From positions 59,097,945-59,161,944 of the forward strand of contig OX419755.1 in NCBI GenBank assembly GCA_948567375.1: a DNA stretch of 64,000 nucleotides, in the 5' to 3' direction. The position numbers were made by a program, and so were the translations under genes. Source of the DNA: Lunularia cruciata (Eukaryota; Streptophyta; Marchantiopsida; Lunulariales; Lunulariaceae). The notes under the pieces are model-generated. The model was not told the origin of the DNA. It saw only the letters and a program-made list of their open reading frames with translations, and ran no database searches. Shown piece after piece: positions 25,971 through 37,831 of the stretch (its first letter is position 1; each line of letters starts with the position of its first letter).

Positions 25971-26431
25971 TGCAACAATAAGGAGTTTACTAATGAGTTA
26001 GTCAAGGCTAACAAAGTAGCAAATTGGCCAAATTAACCTAGAGTATTCTAGAAGTATCTAAAAAGCTATTTAGTACTTTCCAAGTATTGAGTAATGTGCA
26101 TGTCAAGTGGTGATTTTTAAGGGAAGCTTCCCATTTAGCTTAGCTTGCATCCCAAGTAGATAGATTCTAGAAGCTTCCAACTAGTTTAGCTTGCACGCCA
26201 AGTAGACGACTTCTAGAAGGAAGCTTCTTGAGAAGCCACCCAATTTACTTGGTTTGCACTCCAAGAAAGCAACTTAAGGAAATTTCTTGAGAAGCTTCTC
26301 AAGAGCCTTGAATGCTCACTATAAATACCAAAGGTGAAGCTCATGCTAAGCATTTGGAGTTTTCTTTCATTCAAGTATCCCAATGTGATCTTCCATTCTC
26401 CAATTTCTCTCTTTAGTCTTGGTCTTTTACA
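25971..26431 (+). repeat. 3' LTR of chromovirus copy 1
   Basis: It starts TGCAACAATA after a purine-rich tract (GGTAGTGGGAG) and ends TTTTACA. It pairs with 20593-21065. Confidence 0.78.
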
Positions 26432-26519
26432 AGAAGCGTGGGCAGATTTTACCAAATGATGACCAAAACTACCAAGAATTCATCTAATTTAACCTTGCAC
26501 CAACAAGTTGGCCCTTCTA

Positions 26520-27005
26520 GGCCCTTTCTTCTTGCCACTTTGAACCCTTTCCAAATTTGGCAAACCTTCTCTAAATCTGGCCAAGCTTCACCAACTTGAG
26601 CATTAGCTAGGGCTCCAAATTTGGCAAACCTTTTTCAAATTTGGCCAAGCTTCACCAACTTGGACACTAACTAGGGCAATTTATGCAACTTCCAACTTTG
26701 GACAACCTCCTCCAACTTGACCTCCAAATTTGGATAAGCTTTGCTTGTTGCACCTTCTCTATAGTTGGTTGATTGCCAAATCTTCCACTAATCTTCAACT
26801 TGAGCCAAATTCTCTCTAAATTTTGCAAACCTTCTCTAAATCTGGCCAAGATTTACCAACTTGAGCACTAGCTAAAGCAATTTAGAAAACCTCCAACTTT
26901 GGACAACCTCCACCAACTTGACCTCCAAATCTAAACAACATTTGCTAATCTGAAGTACCTTCTCTATAGTTGGTTGATCACCAAATCCTCTACTAACTCT
27001 CAACT
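26520..27005. repeat. Degenerate tandem repeat in the gypsy leader
   Basis: A unit of about 240-250 bp occurs twice in imperfect form (from about 26567 and from about 26829). It includes CCTTCTCTAAATCTGGCCAA, ACCAACTTGAGCA and TTCTCTATAGTTGGTTGAT. Smaller sub-repeats around AATTTGGCAAACCTT occur within it. It lies between the chromovirus and the third solo LTR. Confidence 0.6.
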
Positions 27006-27734
27006 CCGAGGACAAGAGAAGAGAGAAAACACAGATTGCACACTCCAACATTCGATGCCCCAAGGGAGCACCTTCTCTTTATTATATAGACAAAGAGGAT
27101 CTCCTCCAAGGAAGCTCCACCATAGGATTAAGGACACAAATAGGTGACATGTCAGCAAGCTCCACCCTTGGATTACTTACTTGGGTGGGTGACCTGTCTG
27201 GTCTAGGTCCTATCTGGTTGGTCAAACGAGCTTTGACCGGAGGGAATCTTTTAGGGAATCTTCCTGTAGGAATCTCAGAATCACATGAGTAAGGTACCGT
27301 TGGAAAGCTCTTGACAAGACAAACCAGGGGGGAGGGAAGGCCAGCCTTTCCTTTGATGGGGGGGGATCTGCACATTTTCGAGGCCTAATTCATCCGTTTA
27401 GGCCTCCGAAATTGCCTTCAAAGTTTTCAGGCATATTTCGGTTCCTACTCTATTAGTAGAAGTCTCCTTTTGGTGATACCTCTTTCTGATCTGTTTAGTC
27501 CATCATGTGTAACATCCTTCCAGATGTTACCAAACCAATTCTCACCTTTAAATCATATGTGTAGCTATTGGTTCTAAGGTTCTCAAGTCTATTTTGGTTT
27601 CTGCCCTATTAGTAGAAGTACTCTTTTGGTGATACTTCTATCTGATCTATTTTGACCATCATGTATAACATCATTCTAGATGTTACCAAACCGAATTTCA
27701 CATCTAGATCATATGGCTAACCCTTGGTATTACA
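27006..27734 (-). mobile_element. Third solo LTR of the TGTAATACC family, reverse orientation
   Basis: The reverse complement matches 12112-12851 and 15031-15769 over nearly the whole length. CAACT occurs just outside both edges (27001-27005 and 27735-27739), a probable target duplication. The low-coordinate edge is less certain than the other. Confidence 0.75.
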
Positions 27735-28119
27735 CAACTTAAGCAAAATTAAGAAGATAAGGATCTCCAAATCTCTACTTCAAGGAGATAGATTCCCTAA
27801 TTTACCTCTAATTTCTCACTTTGGGCTCAATTTGTGCAAAATCAACATTGATTTCACCTCCTTAGGCTCAAATCAAACACCCGCTATCTCAAATTGACTC
27901 AATTCTTAGAAATTTGGCAAGTACTTCTACACACTACCTACTCAATTGCCAAATTTTCATCAACTCAAACAAGGCTTCCACACATGATCACTCTCAAGGA
28001 AATCAAGAACCACAATCAAATGTACCAATGATCAGCCATGCTTGGAAATACACCAACACACTTAGTTCTTGCATCCAATTTCCTTCTACTCTCATTCTTT
28101 GATGTAATCAATTCATTCT

Positions 28120-28553
28120 TCCACTTGAATAACACTCAAATCATATATGTACTTGATCCTTCACTCAACAATTTGCCAACAACCAAATATTAATTACAAT
28201 CAAGCTACACTCATTCTAGCTAAGAGACTCCTAGTGATGTTTGTTAGCCTTTATCCACCATAGCCAAGAATTCAAAGGCTCAATATCAAAGAACCAAGCT
28301 TTCTAAAGTTACACTTCAAATTTATATCTTTCTACTTGACCTAGGTCTTCAATCCTAATGGCGTCACTAATGACACATTTGATAGTGCGGACGGTGAAAG
28401 TAATAGTGGGTCCCATAATGTGAGTGGTAGCCCTAATATGAAATTGGACCACCAACAAGTAGTCCATGAGTAACTACCAAAATACCTATGATTGCCAACA
28501 CTACCACCCCAATGTCCAAGCAAACTAGCTTTGGCACTACAAATATCATGATA
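28120..28553 (-). repeat. 5' LTR remnant of the PHD gypsy element
   Basis: It aligns with 3960-4388 in the same orientation, including ACCAACAAGTAGTCCATGAG, TGATTGCCAACA and the end near 28553. The part of the LTR towards the leader is not recognisable. Confidence 0.6.
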
Positions 28554-29110
28554 ACTATGCTTATGCATGAGGAGATTAAAATCCCATTGCCACATAACCA
28601 ACTACACCTAGCAAAGAAGAACCTTGAGCACAAGAAGGAGATAAAGAAGAAGAATCTTCAGCTTGAGAAGGAGACTGAGAGCTCAGAGGAGAGAAAGAAG
28701 GTGACAAGGAAGGAGAGGAGAAAAGTCAATCAAAAAAAAGAAGGAAAGTTTTGTTTTGTAAGGCACTCTTTGGCTATGGTGACTACCTTTACTCAAGACA
28801 TTTCTAATATTTCAAGGAGCAAATAGGTGGAAGCAAGGGAGAGATGTAGGCTAGCCAAAATTGAAGCACAAAGGGTCACGAAGGTAGAAAAGATTTGAAT
28901 AAAAAGCAAACTAGAAAAAGAAATATTAAATTTGAAAGTAAGAAGAAGAGAATAAAAAATTATATTATGAGTTTGGAACTAGAGAATAAGGAAATCAAAT
29001 AGAGAAATGAAAAATCTAAACTACTTCATTTTATGATTTTGGAGTTAGCCAAGATTGGAAGAACACCCAAGGATATTAAAGTATAATGAGTATATGCTTC
29101 AATGCTATTG
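28554..29110 (+). pseudogene. Coiled-coil-like coding relic
   Basis: From about 28566 a plus-strand frame reads a long lysine- and glutamate-rich stretch with heptad-like character (LEKETESSEERKKVTRKER). Similar charged coding potential continues, in broken form, to about 29080. It ends at the edge of the gypsy LTR. I do not recognise the protein. It could be the remains of a host gene or of a transposon gag. Low-complexity A/G-rich DNA is the main alternative, since AAG and GAA runs translate this way by themselves. Confidence 0.3.
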
Positions 29111-29730
29111 GAGGCATGACACTTGTTGAGAGCTATTACAGATATCCAACATGTCCAATTCTCCAATCTATCACTCACAGTTCAAGTGAAAGTGATTAGT
29201 GATAATTTTTGAAGTGAAAAGGAGAAGATCAAGTATTATTCATTGGTCACTTGGTGCAAGTGAGAATTAGGGTAAAGCAAGTTCCATAGTGATAGTGGAA
29301 TAGTGCAAGCATCCGATCAATGGCAAGTGTGGTTTGGAGTTGTTCAAAAAACATGGGAATGGAGTATATTGATGCTTCACATGTACTTTATTCACTTGGT
29401 TATTTTATAGATATCTTTATGATGTAATATACCTTTGCAAGATAGTTTTATATTTATACAAAAAGGATAATGCAACTCTCCCATCCATTCATGTCACATC
29501 TAATGGATTCCAAAATTAGTTTACTTGAACTAGTATTAAAAAAATGGAATTCTTATATCTTTTGTGTTCTTACTAACTTGGGTAGGTTGAACAAGTCTGA
29601 AATAGTTTCTCTATATCTTTTGGTGTTCAAACTTATCCTAAGTTACACATAGATTACAAGTTTTCAAAGAATAGCAATTTGCTATAATCATGGAATTGAA
29701 AAAAGGTTTTGGTTACCTTTTTGCCTTTGT
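29111..29730. other. No feature recognised
   Basis: AT-rich DNA with short frames only. Nothing can be supported here. Confidence 0.35.
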
Positions 29731-29950
29731 CAAGTGGGTTTTGCTGTAGATATGTTAGTGGTTTTACCAACCGAGTGGGTTTTCCTATAGGTATGTTAGG
29801 AGTTTGCCATAATCAAGTGGGTTTTGATGTGGGTATGTTAGGGTTTGCTTGACCAATTGTGTTTTGTTGTAGGAACATTAGGGGTTTGTCCTGGTTGAGT
29901 GGGTTTTTTTGGGAGTATGTTAGGAGTTTGCCCTAGTCAAGTGGGTTTTG
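29731..29950. repeat. Minisatellite, about five units of 40-43 bp
   Basis: Units begin CAAGTGGG or GAGTGGG (once CAATTGTG) at 29731, 29773, 29814, 29854, 29897 and 29938. Each has the form (C/G)AAGTGGGTTTTG, a T/G-rich middle, TATGTTAGG and GTTTGCC. The units vary, so this is an old tandem array. Confidence 0.8.
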
Positions 29951-32900
29951 CTATTAGAGACTTCCTCCACGTCTTTAAGAATTGGCCAAGAGGGTTTTTT
30001 TGCATTCCCACTTACTTTTTTAGGGTTTTTCCACACTTTGTAAGGTGAAAGTAAAGTTAGAGACAAGTACATTGTCTTTATGTATTTAGAAATAAGCAAG
30101 TTTCTCTTTGGAATAAAATTATTCAATTGTACACGATATTTCCATATTGTGTGCTCCTACTTGCAGTCCAATATAATAAATAAGCAGTCCAATATAACTC
30201 TTTCTGTTCTCATAAAGAATGTTCCAAACACTATCAATTTTTTGTTATAAAAATATTGTTCAAAATACTCTCAAATTTAGGCTTTACCGGAGTAGGAAAC
30301 TCTATCAAGACATTGGTAGATATGGACATGGAAAGAGACTTGCAAGATTCATAATATTGAGCAATAGAAGATGTGAACACAAGGGAGTCACACAATATTT
30401 ATTTTGACAACAATTGACATCTATGTTACATTGAAAATATTTGACATCTTAGTTATGCTTATTTATATGTTCATGTTATCAAATAGAACAATCCTCAAGA
30501 AAGAGTTTAGAGTTAGAGTTTATATATGAATGGTATAAGTATACAAGAGCAAAATTTGTTCTAGGACTGGGTGATCCAAAACTCATAATGTACATGCTCA
30601 ATAACCAAGATATACTTTATGCTTGTGCAAGAGTGGTGAGAAACCAAACCCATAAAGTAGAATACATACAATTTGTCTTGAAGCAAATGCATAATTCCAA
30701 CAAATCAATAACAATATGTATCTAAAGGACTAGATTTGCAATTTAAAATTGAGAAAATCTATTCAATCAAGATCATTAGAAAATTGGAGATTGAAAGTCA
30801 AGTATGAACCATGAAGTAGGAAAAGAGCAAGGGAAATAATAGGGAGGAAGTTAGCTAAATAGGGAGAGTGGAACAATGCATGAGCATAGGAAGTGGTGTT
30901 TTTTCAAATACATATTGAAGTGTAATAATATATTGAGAGTGAAGCAAGAGAGGATATTATATAGTATAACATATTGCAACAAGTACAACATGTAGGATAG
31001 GATATACAGTATATTGCAACAAAAAAGGGAAGCGAAAGGTGGCCATAGTAAACCTCCACCAAAGCATACACAACTTCATTAGTGCCTCACGTAGGGCCAA
31101 AGCAGTTGATCAAGTGTCAATACTCCTTGTACCAAGTTTTTGCTAAAAATTCATGAGTACCAAGGTAAACATGATTGCTTCCCCTAAGTGCCACTCAAAA
31201 GTGGTGGGAATGTTGAGGGAAGAATAGGCTGAAAATATATGTCCTCCAAAAATATAGCATCTTTCATAAAATGCTAGCATATGGAAAGAAGAAACAAACA
31301 AAAGTGTAAGCAGATGAGTAATTGCATGTGTCTCAACCACATAATGAGAACCAAGTGAGAAAGAAATGAATCAACTTGATTATGAGCAAGGAAGGAATTG
31401 AGACTTACTTGATAAATCCTTGAAATCCCAAACATCAATTAATAAAGACAGAATCCAAGAAAAATGATGTGAAATTATGAAGGAAAGGTTGTTAGTAATT
31501 CTAGAGGGAGGAAAGAATCATCATTGGTGTATGGGAAGGGACATGCCGACTCAAACATGAAAAGCAAGGCAATGAGTGAGAAGGAAGAAAAATATTTAAC
31601 CATGGCAGTAAACCATATTTAAAATAATGGTAGATTATATTTATACAAGTCTAGAAGTCAAGTAGAACCCCAAGTGCAACTTCAAGGTTTGCAAGCATAT
31701 AGGAGAAACTATGCACACCAATGGTATGTTCAATAAGTATGTAAATGAACACAAGTATCATGCTACTCAAATCTTTATCTCCTCATGACATATGAGGAGG
31801 AGTTCTAGAGGAGTGTCCTCTATCCTCTCTACAATCTAGGGAGGATACTTGGGTGAGAGACAATCTAGTCTAATGCACTCTAATGTTGCATCTATGAGCC
31901 TAATGAGTGGTCTCCTTATCAACAAAAGAGTTTACCTCCAAAGGAAATCCCATTCCCCATCATGCATGAGAGGGCCTTGAAATGTAGATGCCAAATCTTA
32001 GTAAGGGTCTACATTATAATCTAAGAAACAACAAGAAGTCTGCTCTTTGGTGAGAAAGTTAATAGATAATCTTAAATCTACTCTATATCATGTCATATGA
32101 GCTATAAAGTGGTGACATGATGATGAAGCTGAATCTAATGCTCTAGAAATGAAGGGAGTAAATGGACTTGGATATATACTACCGTAGGGTAAAGATGTTG
32201 AAGCAACTATATATATATATATATAATGTTGTTTGTCCATATGACAACCTCAAACTCTTAGATACAACACTCCACAAACTTTCTAACTTTGGAGCAAGGG
32301 ATGTATGTGGATATTTTGGTCTAAAATTGGTCCATCCATAATGAGCCACCATAGAGAACCATAGGCATGTTAGACAACCACTATCCTACATGATATCTAC
32401 CAAACAACCAATATCTAGTGCCAAAATTTTCCTCCTCCTCTTATGAGAGTAGATGAGGCAAGAAATAAATTGTCTGGTTAAGCTCATCCTTTGTCTAAGC
32501 ATCAAAAGTCTAGAAAGCTCACATGTGAGAATTATACTCCTCTCCTCTGGCCACTCAATATCCTTCAAGATATTTCTTAAATTGGATGGGTATGAATGAT
32601 CATCTTTCTATAGTAAGCACAAATTCTTGTGTATAAAATTCCTCATTCCTCTCATAATTATCTATCATCAACTCTCTTTGAGCTAGAATCACATCCAAGT
32701 GAGCTATTCTAGCAACTCTAGAACTCTCGTCTATCATAAGAGCACTAATAAAACTCTCCCTCTCCACCAAAGAGTGCTCTCTTGCATCTTAATCCCCAAG
32801 ACCACACTCCATCCAAAGAAGTCTCTCTCTTTCCTCCAAGTCTCCCACTATTCACCTTCTCTCTAGCAATAAACTTTCTCTCTCCTCTTAACATGCTACA

Positions 32901-34230
32901 TTAGTCATAGTACTTGGTCCACTTGTACTCCCTAATTGAAGTCTCATTAGGTCTTTATACCTATGCCACCCTCCCTAGTTAGCTGCTCAACTACTCTCTT
33001 GCACTCCTCACTCACTCTATGGTGTCTCTTTACCATGGTATACAAGTCAAATGAGAGTTTATGTGACTCAAATGCAACATCTTCTATAGTGTTAATGTTG
33101 CCTTCCAAGAGAGAATCACCTCCTACTCAAAACATCAACTAATACATTGGTTATACTGATCATTGTGGCATTTACTACAACATCCTCTAAGGGATCCATT
33201 TGGACACAAGGTGCCATGCAAAAATGGAGTTTAAACAATAAATTATATGAAAACCATCTACAAATACACAAGATATACAAACATTTCATCTACCCATGCC
33301 CATGCTAGCACAAGACTGGTAATTGCATTCCTCAAGGAGGTAAGAAGTACAATGCTAATGCATTCACAAGAGTGGTAAAGCCATTAAGGAAGTAAGAAGT
33401 ACAAATGAGAAAACATATAGTTTCAAAGTAGCACACAAAACTCTTAACTTACTCACCATCATCCTTGTCCAACTCATATTTCTCATGTTGACCACTTTTG
33501 GAGCAATGTCATGCCATGCATTGTCTTCCCATGAACTCACTATCCATGAGTACATGAGTGAGAAATTGACCAACAAATGTCACCTTGAAGTGACGGCCAT
33601 CTAGGTGATGAATTTTCTTATGTACAAAGGAAAACTCTGCACTTATTGCTTGTAACATGAGCTCAGCCTTATGTTAATCATTACCTAATTTTTGTACCTC
33701 TACTCTAGACCTCACTAACTTGGACTTCACATTCAGAGTAAGATATCTGTGTACCACCTTTGGCCTTTGGCTTGGGACAAAGAGAGCCCCCATCATCTAG
33801 AAAAAGGAATGACATGGTTTATACACACATTGTCAACTAGATACCAACATGCAATGTGATCTCTAAGTGGAAACCAGTCCTACACCCAATGGTAAGGTAC
33901 TACCTTTTGGATGCCACAACTGCCGAGTGGCAAAGCAAACTCCAGACAAATCACCTCCAAAGTCAAGGTGAAAGCCTCCCTTCAATCATCCCAATGTGCA
34001 CACCTCTTACCCACAAGCATGCAAATTTGGTGCGCAAACAAATTTGCAGTCCAAAAAAGATCTCAAAGGCAAATTTTACACAAATGCCTCAAAGCAAATT
34101 CTTGAATGTAAAAAATTTTCCACAAGTGTTGAAAGCAAATCCTTGCATGCAAAAAAGTTTTACTAATGTTGTTGAGAAATTTGCTATAAAGACAAATTTT
34201 CTATGGTGCCAATAATGCTAATATTGGATT
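29951..34230. other. AT-rich region without a supported gene
   Basis: A run of imperfect charged or leucine-rich frames occurs on the minus strand around 32400-33250. There is a TA run at about 32209-32225. No domain, splice-supported exon or terminal repeat was found. It is probably decayed repeat DNA. Confidence 0.35.
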
Positions 34231-34440
34231 TTGTTGCTATTTTGGGTATTTTTGTGCTGCAACTTTGGGTTTTTTTGCATTACATTGGTTTTTTTGCATT
34301 GTAGTTTTAGGTTTTTTTGCATTGCACCAACTTTTGTTAGGGCTTGCTTGGATTTTGCTAGGGCCTTGTTGCACTTTTGCTATAGTTAGGGTTTTACTAT
34401 AGGTTCACTAGGGTTTTGCTACAAGTTTGCTAGGGTTTTG
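34230..34440. repeat. Degenerate short repeats rich in GGTTTTTTTGCATT and GCTAGGGTTTTG
   Basis: Two simple motifs recur: GGTTTTTTTGCATT about three times near 34270-34325, and CTAGGGTTTTG or similar four to five times near 34340-34440. The second resembles the telomere-like TTAGGGTTT only loosely. Confidence 0.45.
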
Positions 34441-34985
34441 TGACTCTTCATCATTTGAGGCTATTCATGTTTTGTGATTGTTAAAATTTGGGACAATTTG
34501 AGTTCAAACAAGACAATAAACATGAAACATGAGATTCAAGAAAATAGAACATATGGGTTTGTAATACAAGTGAGAGCAACATATGAAGCACAATTGTCAC
34601 CTTTGATCCCAATTTTTCCAAATCAACTTCACAAACACCATCTACCAAATGTCATATTTGCTTTTTATCCATCCATCTCCATCGGATAAATGTCATATTT
34701 TTGGGCATCACTATGAATTGATGGCTGATCAACTAGTCACCCTCATGGAAATCTTACATGTTAGGCATATCTTAGACTTTCTCATAATTGAGAATATCCA
34801 TTTTCTTATCAAGTTTCCATTTAATTTTTGGTACAACCTTTGGGTTTCTAGTATAAAAATTTTCTAGCTTTGAAAATTTCCTATCCTATTAACTCTCATA
34901 AATCTTTGCTCTCCTTTTTGGTCCATCTTTGCCTATCTTATAAACTCCCCAATCTCTTCTCTCTTCCTCTTGGTCTTGTTTGCTC

Positions 34986-35250
34986 TTTCTCTCTTGGTCC
35001 TTCTTTGAAACCTTTTCAACCCTTAGTCATCCCAAGTTTTTTCAACCCTTCTTCCTCTCAAGTTTCAAAAAAACTATCTACCTTCTTCAAAAATCTTTCA
35101 ATTCTACCCTCTCTCCCAATCCCTTGAACCCTCTTCCCTCCCAAGTTTTGAAGAAACTATTAGCACTCTTTGAAATTAGTCATATCTTCTCTCTCTTGGT
35201 CCTTCTTTGAAACCTTTTCAACCCTTACACATCCCAAGTTTCAAAGAAAT
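34986..35250. repeat. Direct repeat of about 55 bp, copies about 200 bp apart
   Basis: A segment beginning TCTCTCTTGGTCCTTCTTTG, followed by AAACCTTTTCAACCCTTA and CATCCCAAGTTT, occurs at about 34988 and again at about 35190. CT-rich DNA lies between. The function is unknown. Confidence 0.6.
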
Positions 35251-36049
35251 GTCATGTTTTCTCTTTTACTCCTAGTCCTTTTTGAAACTAGTCATTGTCT
35301 TTGCTCTCCTCTTAAGTTTTTTGAATAAAGTTACAAATTGGTCTTGCCTCTCCCTCTTATAAGTTCTCCTACATATTCAAAGCACAACTTCTCTAATGTA
35401 TTGAGTTCTCTCCCTCCCAAACCTTTGACTACTCTCTCTCTTCTGATGATTCAATATAGGTTGCAAACCACTTCTTTTTCCAATAATTGGATCTCTCTTT
35501 TCTCAAATTTTAAGTCTCAAATTTTGCCATGCCTAGATTTCTCCATCCCAAATGTCACCATCCTGAAATCACAATACATGTCACTCCTCCTTGATATCAA
35601 TAACTCCTCTTGCCTTCCTAATCATCTTCTTCCTTGAAATTCTCTTCTCATAAATGTAATTTGTGTTTCATAAATTTGGAACTCATTCTCACATTTTGAC
35701 CAAAAATGTATTTTCAAAAATAACTCTTCATATTCTGTATAGCAAGAAACTTTCCCTATAGCAACAAGCCTCTCCTCCTTATAGAAACAAGCCCCTCAAG
35801 AGAGACAAATCTTTTAGAAATCTCATGACACCGCCTCCCTATAATGACACCTCATCCCAAATCAAAACTTTCCTTCCTCATCTAAAATGGATATTGGTGC
35901 AAGGGAATATACAAATTTTCAAAGGCAATATGACTTCTTATGATGAATATATTCTATTCTAGTAACCTCACAAGAGAGTTATGCCCTTTGTTCTAAATTA
36001 TGAAATTTGTTAAGATATATATGCATGATATGTTTGTATATGCATATGT

Positions 36050-36053
<4 letters not shown>
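35251..36053. other. No feature recognised
   Basis: CT-rich and AT-rich DNA. Frames here are short and reflect composition. Confidence 0.35.

Positions 36054-36088
<35 letters not shown>
36054..36088. repeat. (TA)n microsatellite
   Basis: An almost pure alternating TA run. The neighbouring 36000-36600 is rich in ATATATAA-type strings. Confidence 0.85.
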
Positions 36089-36089
<1 letters not shown>

Positions 36090-37760
36090 ATAGAAGTATA
36101 TATAAATATATCTTGCAACTGAAATATATAAACTGCACTCACAAAACTCACAAAGGAAATATATAATTGGTGCTTTACTTGTATAACAATTATATAACCA
36201 TGATTTAACTCATATCTTGCTCTAAGAATAGATGGTTACAACTCAACATAATCTATCACCATGAATTAAGACATATCTTGGGAATATATAAATTTTACTC
36301 AGCTCAATATATCAAATATATCAATAGGACTTGACTCACATCTTGCACAAGGACTACAAATCAACTCAAAATGGTTATATCTATTTAAGCTTGACTTAAC
36401 TCACATCTTACAAGAGGAATATATAAACAGAACTCAACTCCTCATGGACATAGCTAACCCAAACTAAGCTTACCATGTCATAGAGAATATATAACAAAAA
36501 ACTTATTTTAGGAATATATAACATGGACTTAAATCATACCGTGCATTATACATAAGTAAACTAAAAGTTAACTTGGTAATATTATTTATCATTACAACCA
36601 TATATAAACCTAAACTGAATATTTGAACATTATATCTATTTATAACCTACAAGGAGATAATCTTATGTCATTTCTCTTTTCTAAACATTTTCCTTATTTT
36701 CTTTGCTTTCAACCTAAAATAAGGACAAGCATAATAGATGATCCACAATAACCTCTTAATGAAAGATTATTTGATTAAGATGTGTTTAAGAATCCAACTT
36801 GGTGGTCAAATGCAAGACATGTATTCACAATTGAAGACCTTGTTTCTTCTCTACCAAATTCCTTGTCTATCAACTCTTCCATTTCTTCCCAAGTGTCCTA
36901 TCTATTGATAAAAAAAGTTATGCAAAATAACACATATGATGATCCATTGCAAGAGATGTATATTGCTATTTATCTTGCTTGTCAACTGAATTCAAACTTC
37001 TTGTATTTAAATGACATATATTCTTGAGAATTCCTATATAGAGTGCATTGATGACTTGCATCTTAGCTACATATATGTTAAAATCTATTCTACCCTTAGT
37101 TTGATGGTGTCCTGGATGGCTCATAGGAACATAACACTAATTACCAAGAAAATATTGGTGGTGTTTGAAAAATTTATTATCTCTTTGTAGAATCAAGTCC
37201 CTCCATAGTGGCAACTTTTTTAGACAAGTCATATCATGATAAGAGCCTGGCATCCTTATAAAATGACAACAAAACCTATAAGTACCACTCTAAATATACA
37301 AATGGTAAAGGTTGAGAAATGAACTCAAATTTTCATAATCACAAAACTCTAACAAGCAAAATCAAACCCAACCTCTCTCTCAAATACTATCTTTGAGGTA
37401 TCAACTATCTCTCTAAAACAATCAAAACTAAGAGGGAAATGAATAAAAATTTCTAAGCATCAAAACCATTGAATATGGACTTCTATGATATATCTCTTTA
37501 TAATGTGATATCATGCTTCTCTCATAACTTTCAATATGACCAAATTTCAAAGGAACATAGATAACCTCAAGGAACAAAGGTAATTCTCTTACCAAAACAT
37601 CTTTTTTACATGGAGAAGTGAACTATTCTTCTCATATCATTACAAATAATTTATCTATTGAAAAAGTAGGAGCACTTTTGGCTATAGTATGTTTCCCCAC
37701 CAATCCTTGGACATTGGGTCAGTGGGAAGAGAACCCTATCCACCAATCAATCCACCCAAG
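36089..37760. other. No feature recognised
   Basis: AT-rich DNA. An 81-residue plus-strand frame (36782-37027) has no recognised similarity. Confidence 0.3.
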
Positions 37761-37831
37761 AATCCAAAGACCTTTGAATGCTTTTAATCCAAAGACCTTT
37801 GAATGCTTTTAATCCAAAGACCTTTGAATGC
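37761..37831. repeat. Three near-perfect 25-bp tandem units
   Basis: The unit AATCCAAAGACCTTTGAATG plus CTTTT occurs at 37761 and 37786, and in shortened form at 37811, before a CT run. The near identity suggests a recent or homogenised array. Confidence 0.85.

Larger units (their letters stand above)
20593..26431 (+). mobile_element. Chromovirus (Ty3/gypsy with chromodomain), copy 1
   Basis: It is bounded by LTRs of about 473 bp (20593-21065) and 461 bp (25971-26431) that share the start, tandem internal repeats and the TTTTACA end. Near-matching 5-bp flanks AAAAG and AGAAG suggest a target duplication. A primer-binding site (TTGGTAGCAAAGCAAG) follows the 5' LTR. Gag lies at about 21080-22280, protease near 22260-22740, reverse transcriptase at about 23200-23660 (FLDDILIYS), then RNase H, integrase (about 24670-25330) and a chromodomain-like end (about 25740-25930). 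It is inserted in the leader side of the PHD gypsy element. It is broken at many places and contains a reverse-oriented fragment of another element. Confidence 0.8.
3855..28553 (-). mobile_element. Old Ty3/gypsy element with a PHD finger, opened by nested insertions
   Basis: Parts of one minus-strand element are found in order. The 5' LTR remnant is at about 28120-28553 and the leader at about 26437-28119. Gag and protease are at 16660-20592, then reverse transcriptase, RNase H and integrase at about 8299-5050, a PHD finger at 4652-4945, and the 3' LTR at 3855-4388. The element is interrupted by a copia (8305-16654), a chromovirus (20593-26431) and a solo LTR (about 27006-27734). Without these it would be about 10 kb, normal for a gypsy element. 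The LTR family is confirmed by a separate solo copy with a target duplication at 48876-49438. The element is broken in many places and clearly old. The outer boundaries are approximate. Confidence 0.7.

Noticed and set aside
29731-29950. Possible CRISPR-like array
   Set aside because: Units are contiguous and diverged, without unique spacers. The setting is a plant genome, so it is a minisatellite.
34900-35640. Several leucine- and proline-rich plus-strand frames
   Set aside because: They arise from CT-rich repeat DNA and show no conserved domain.
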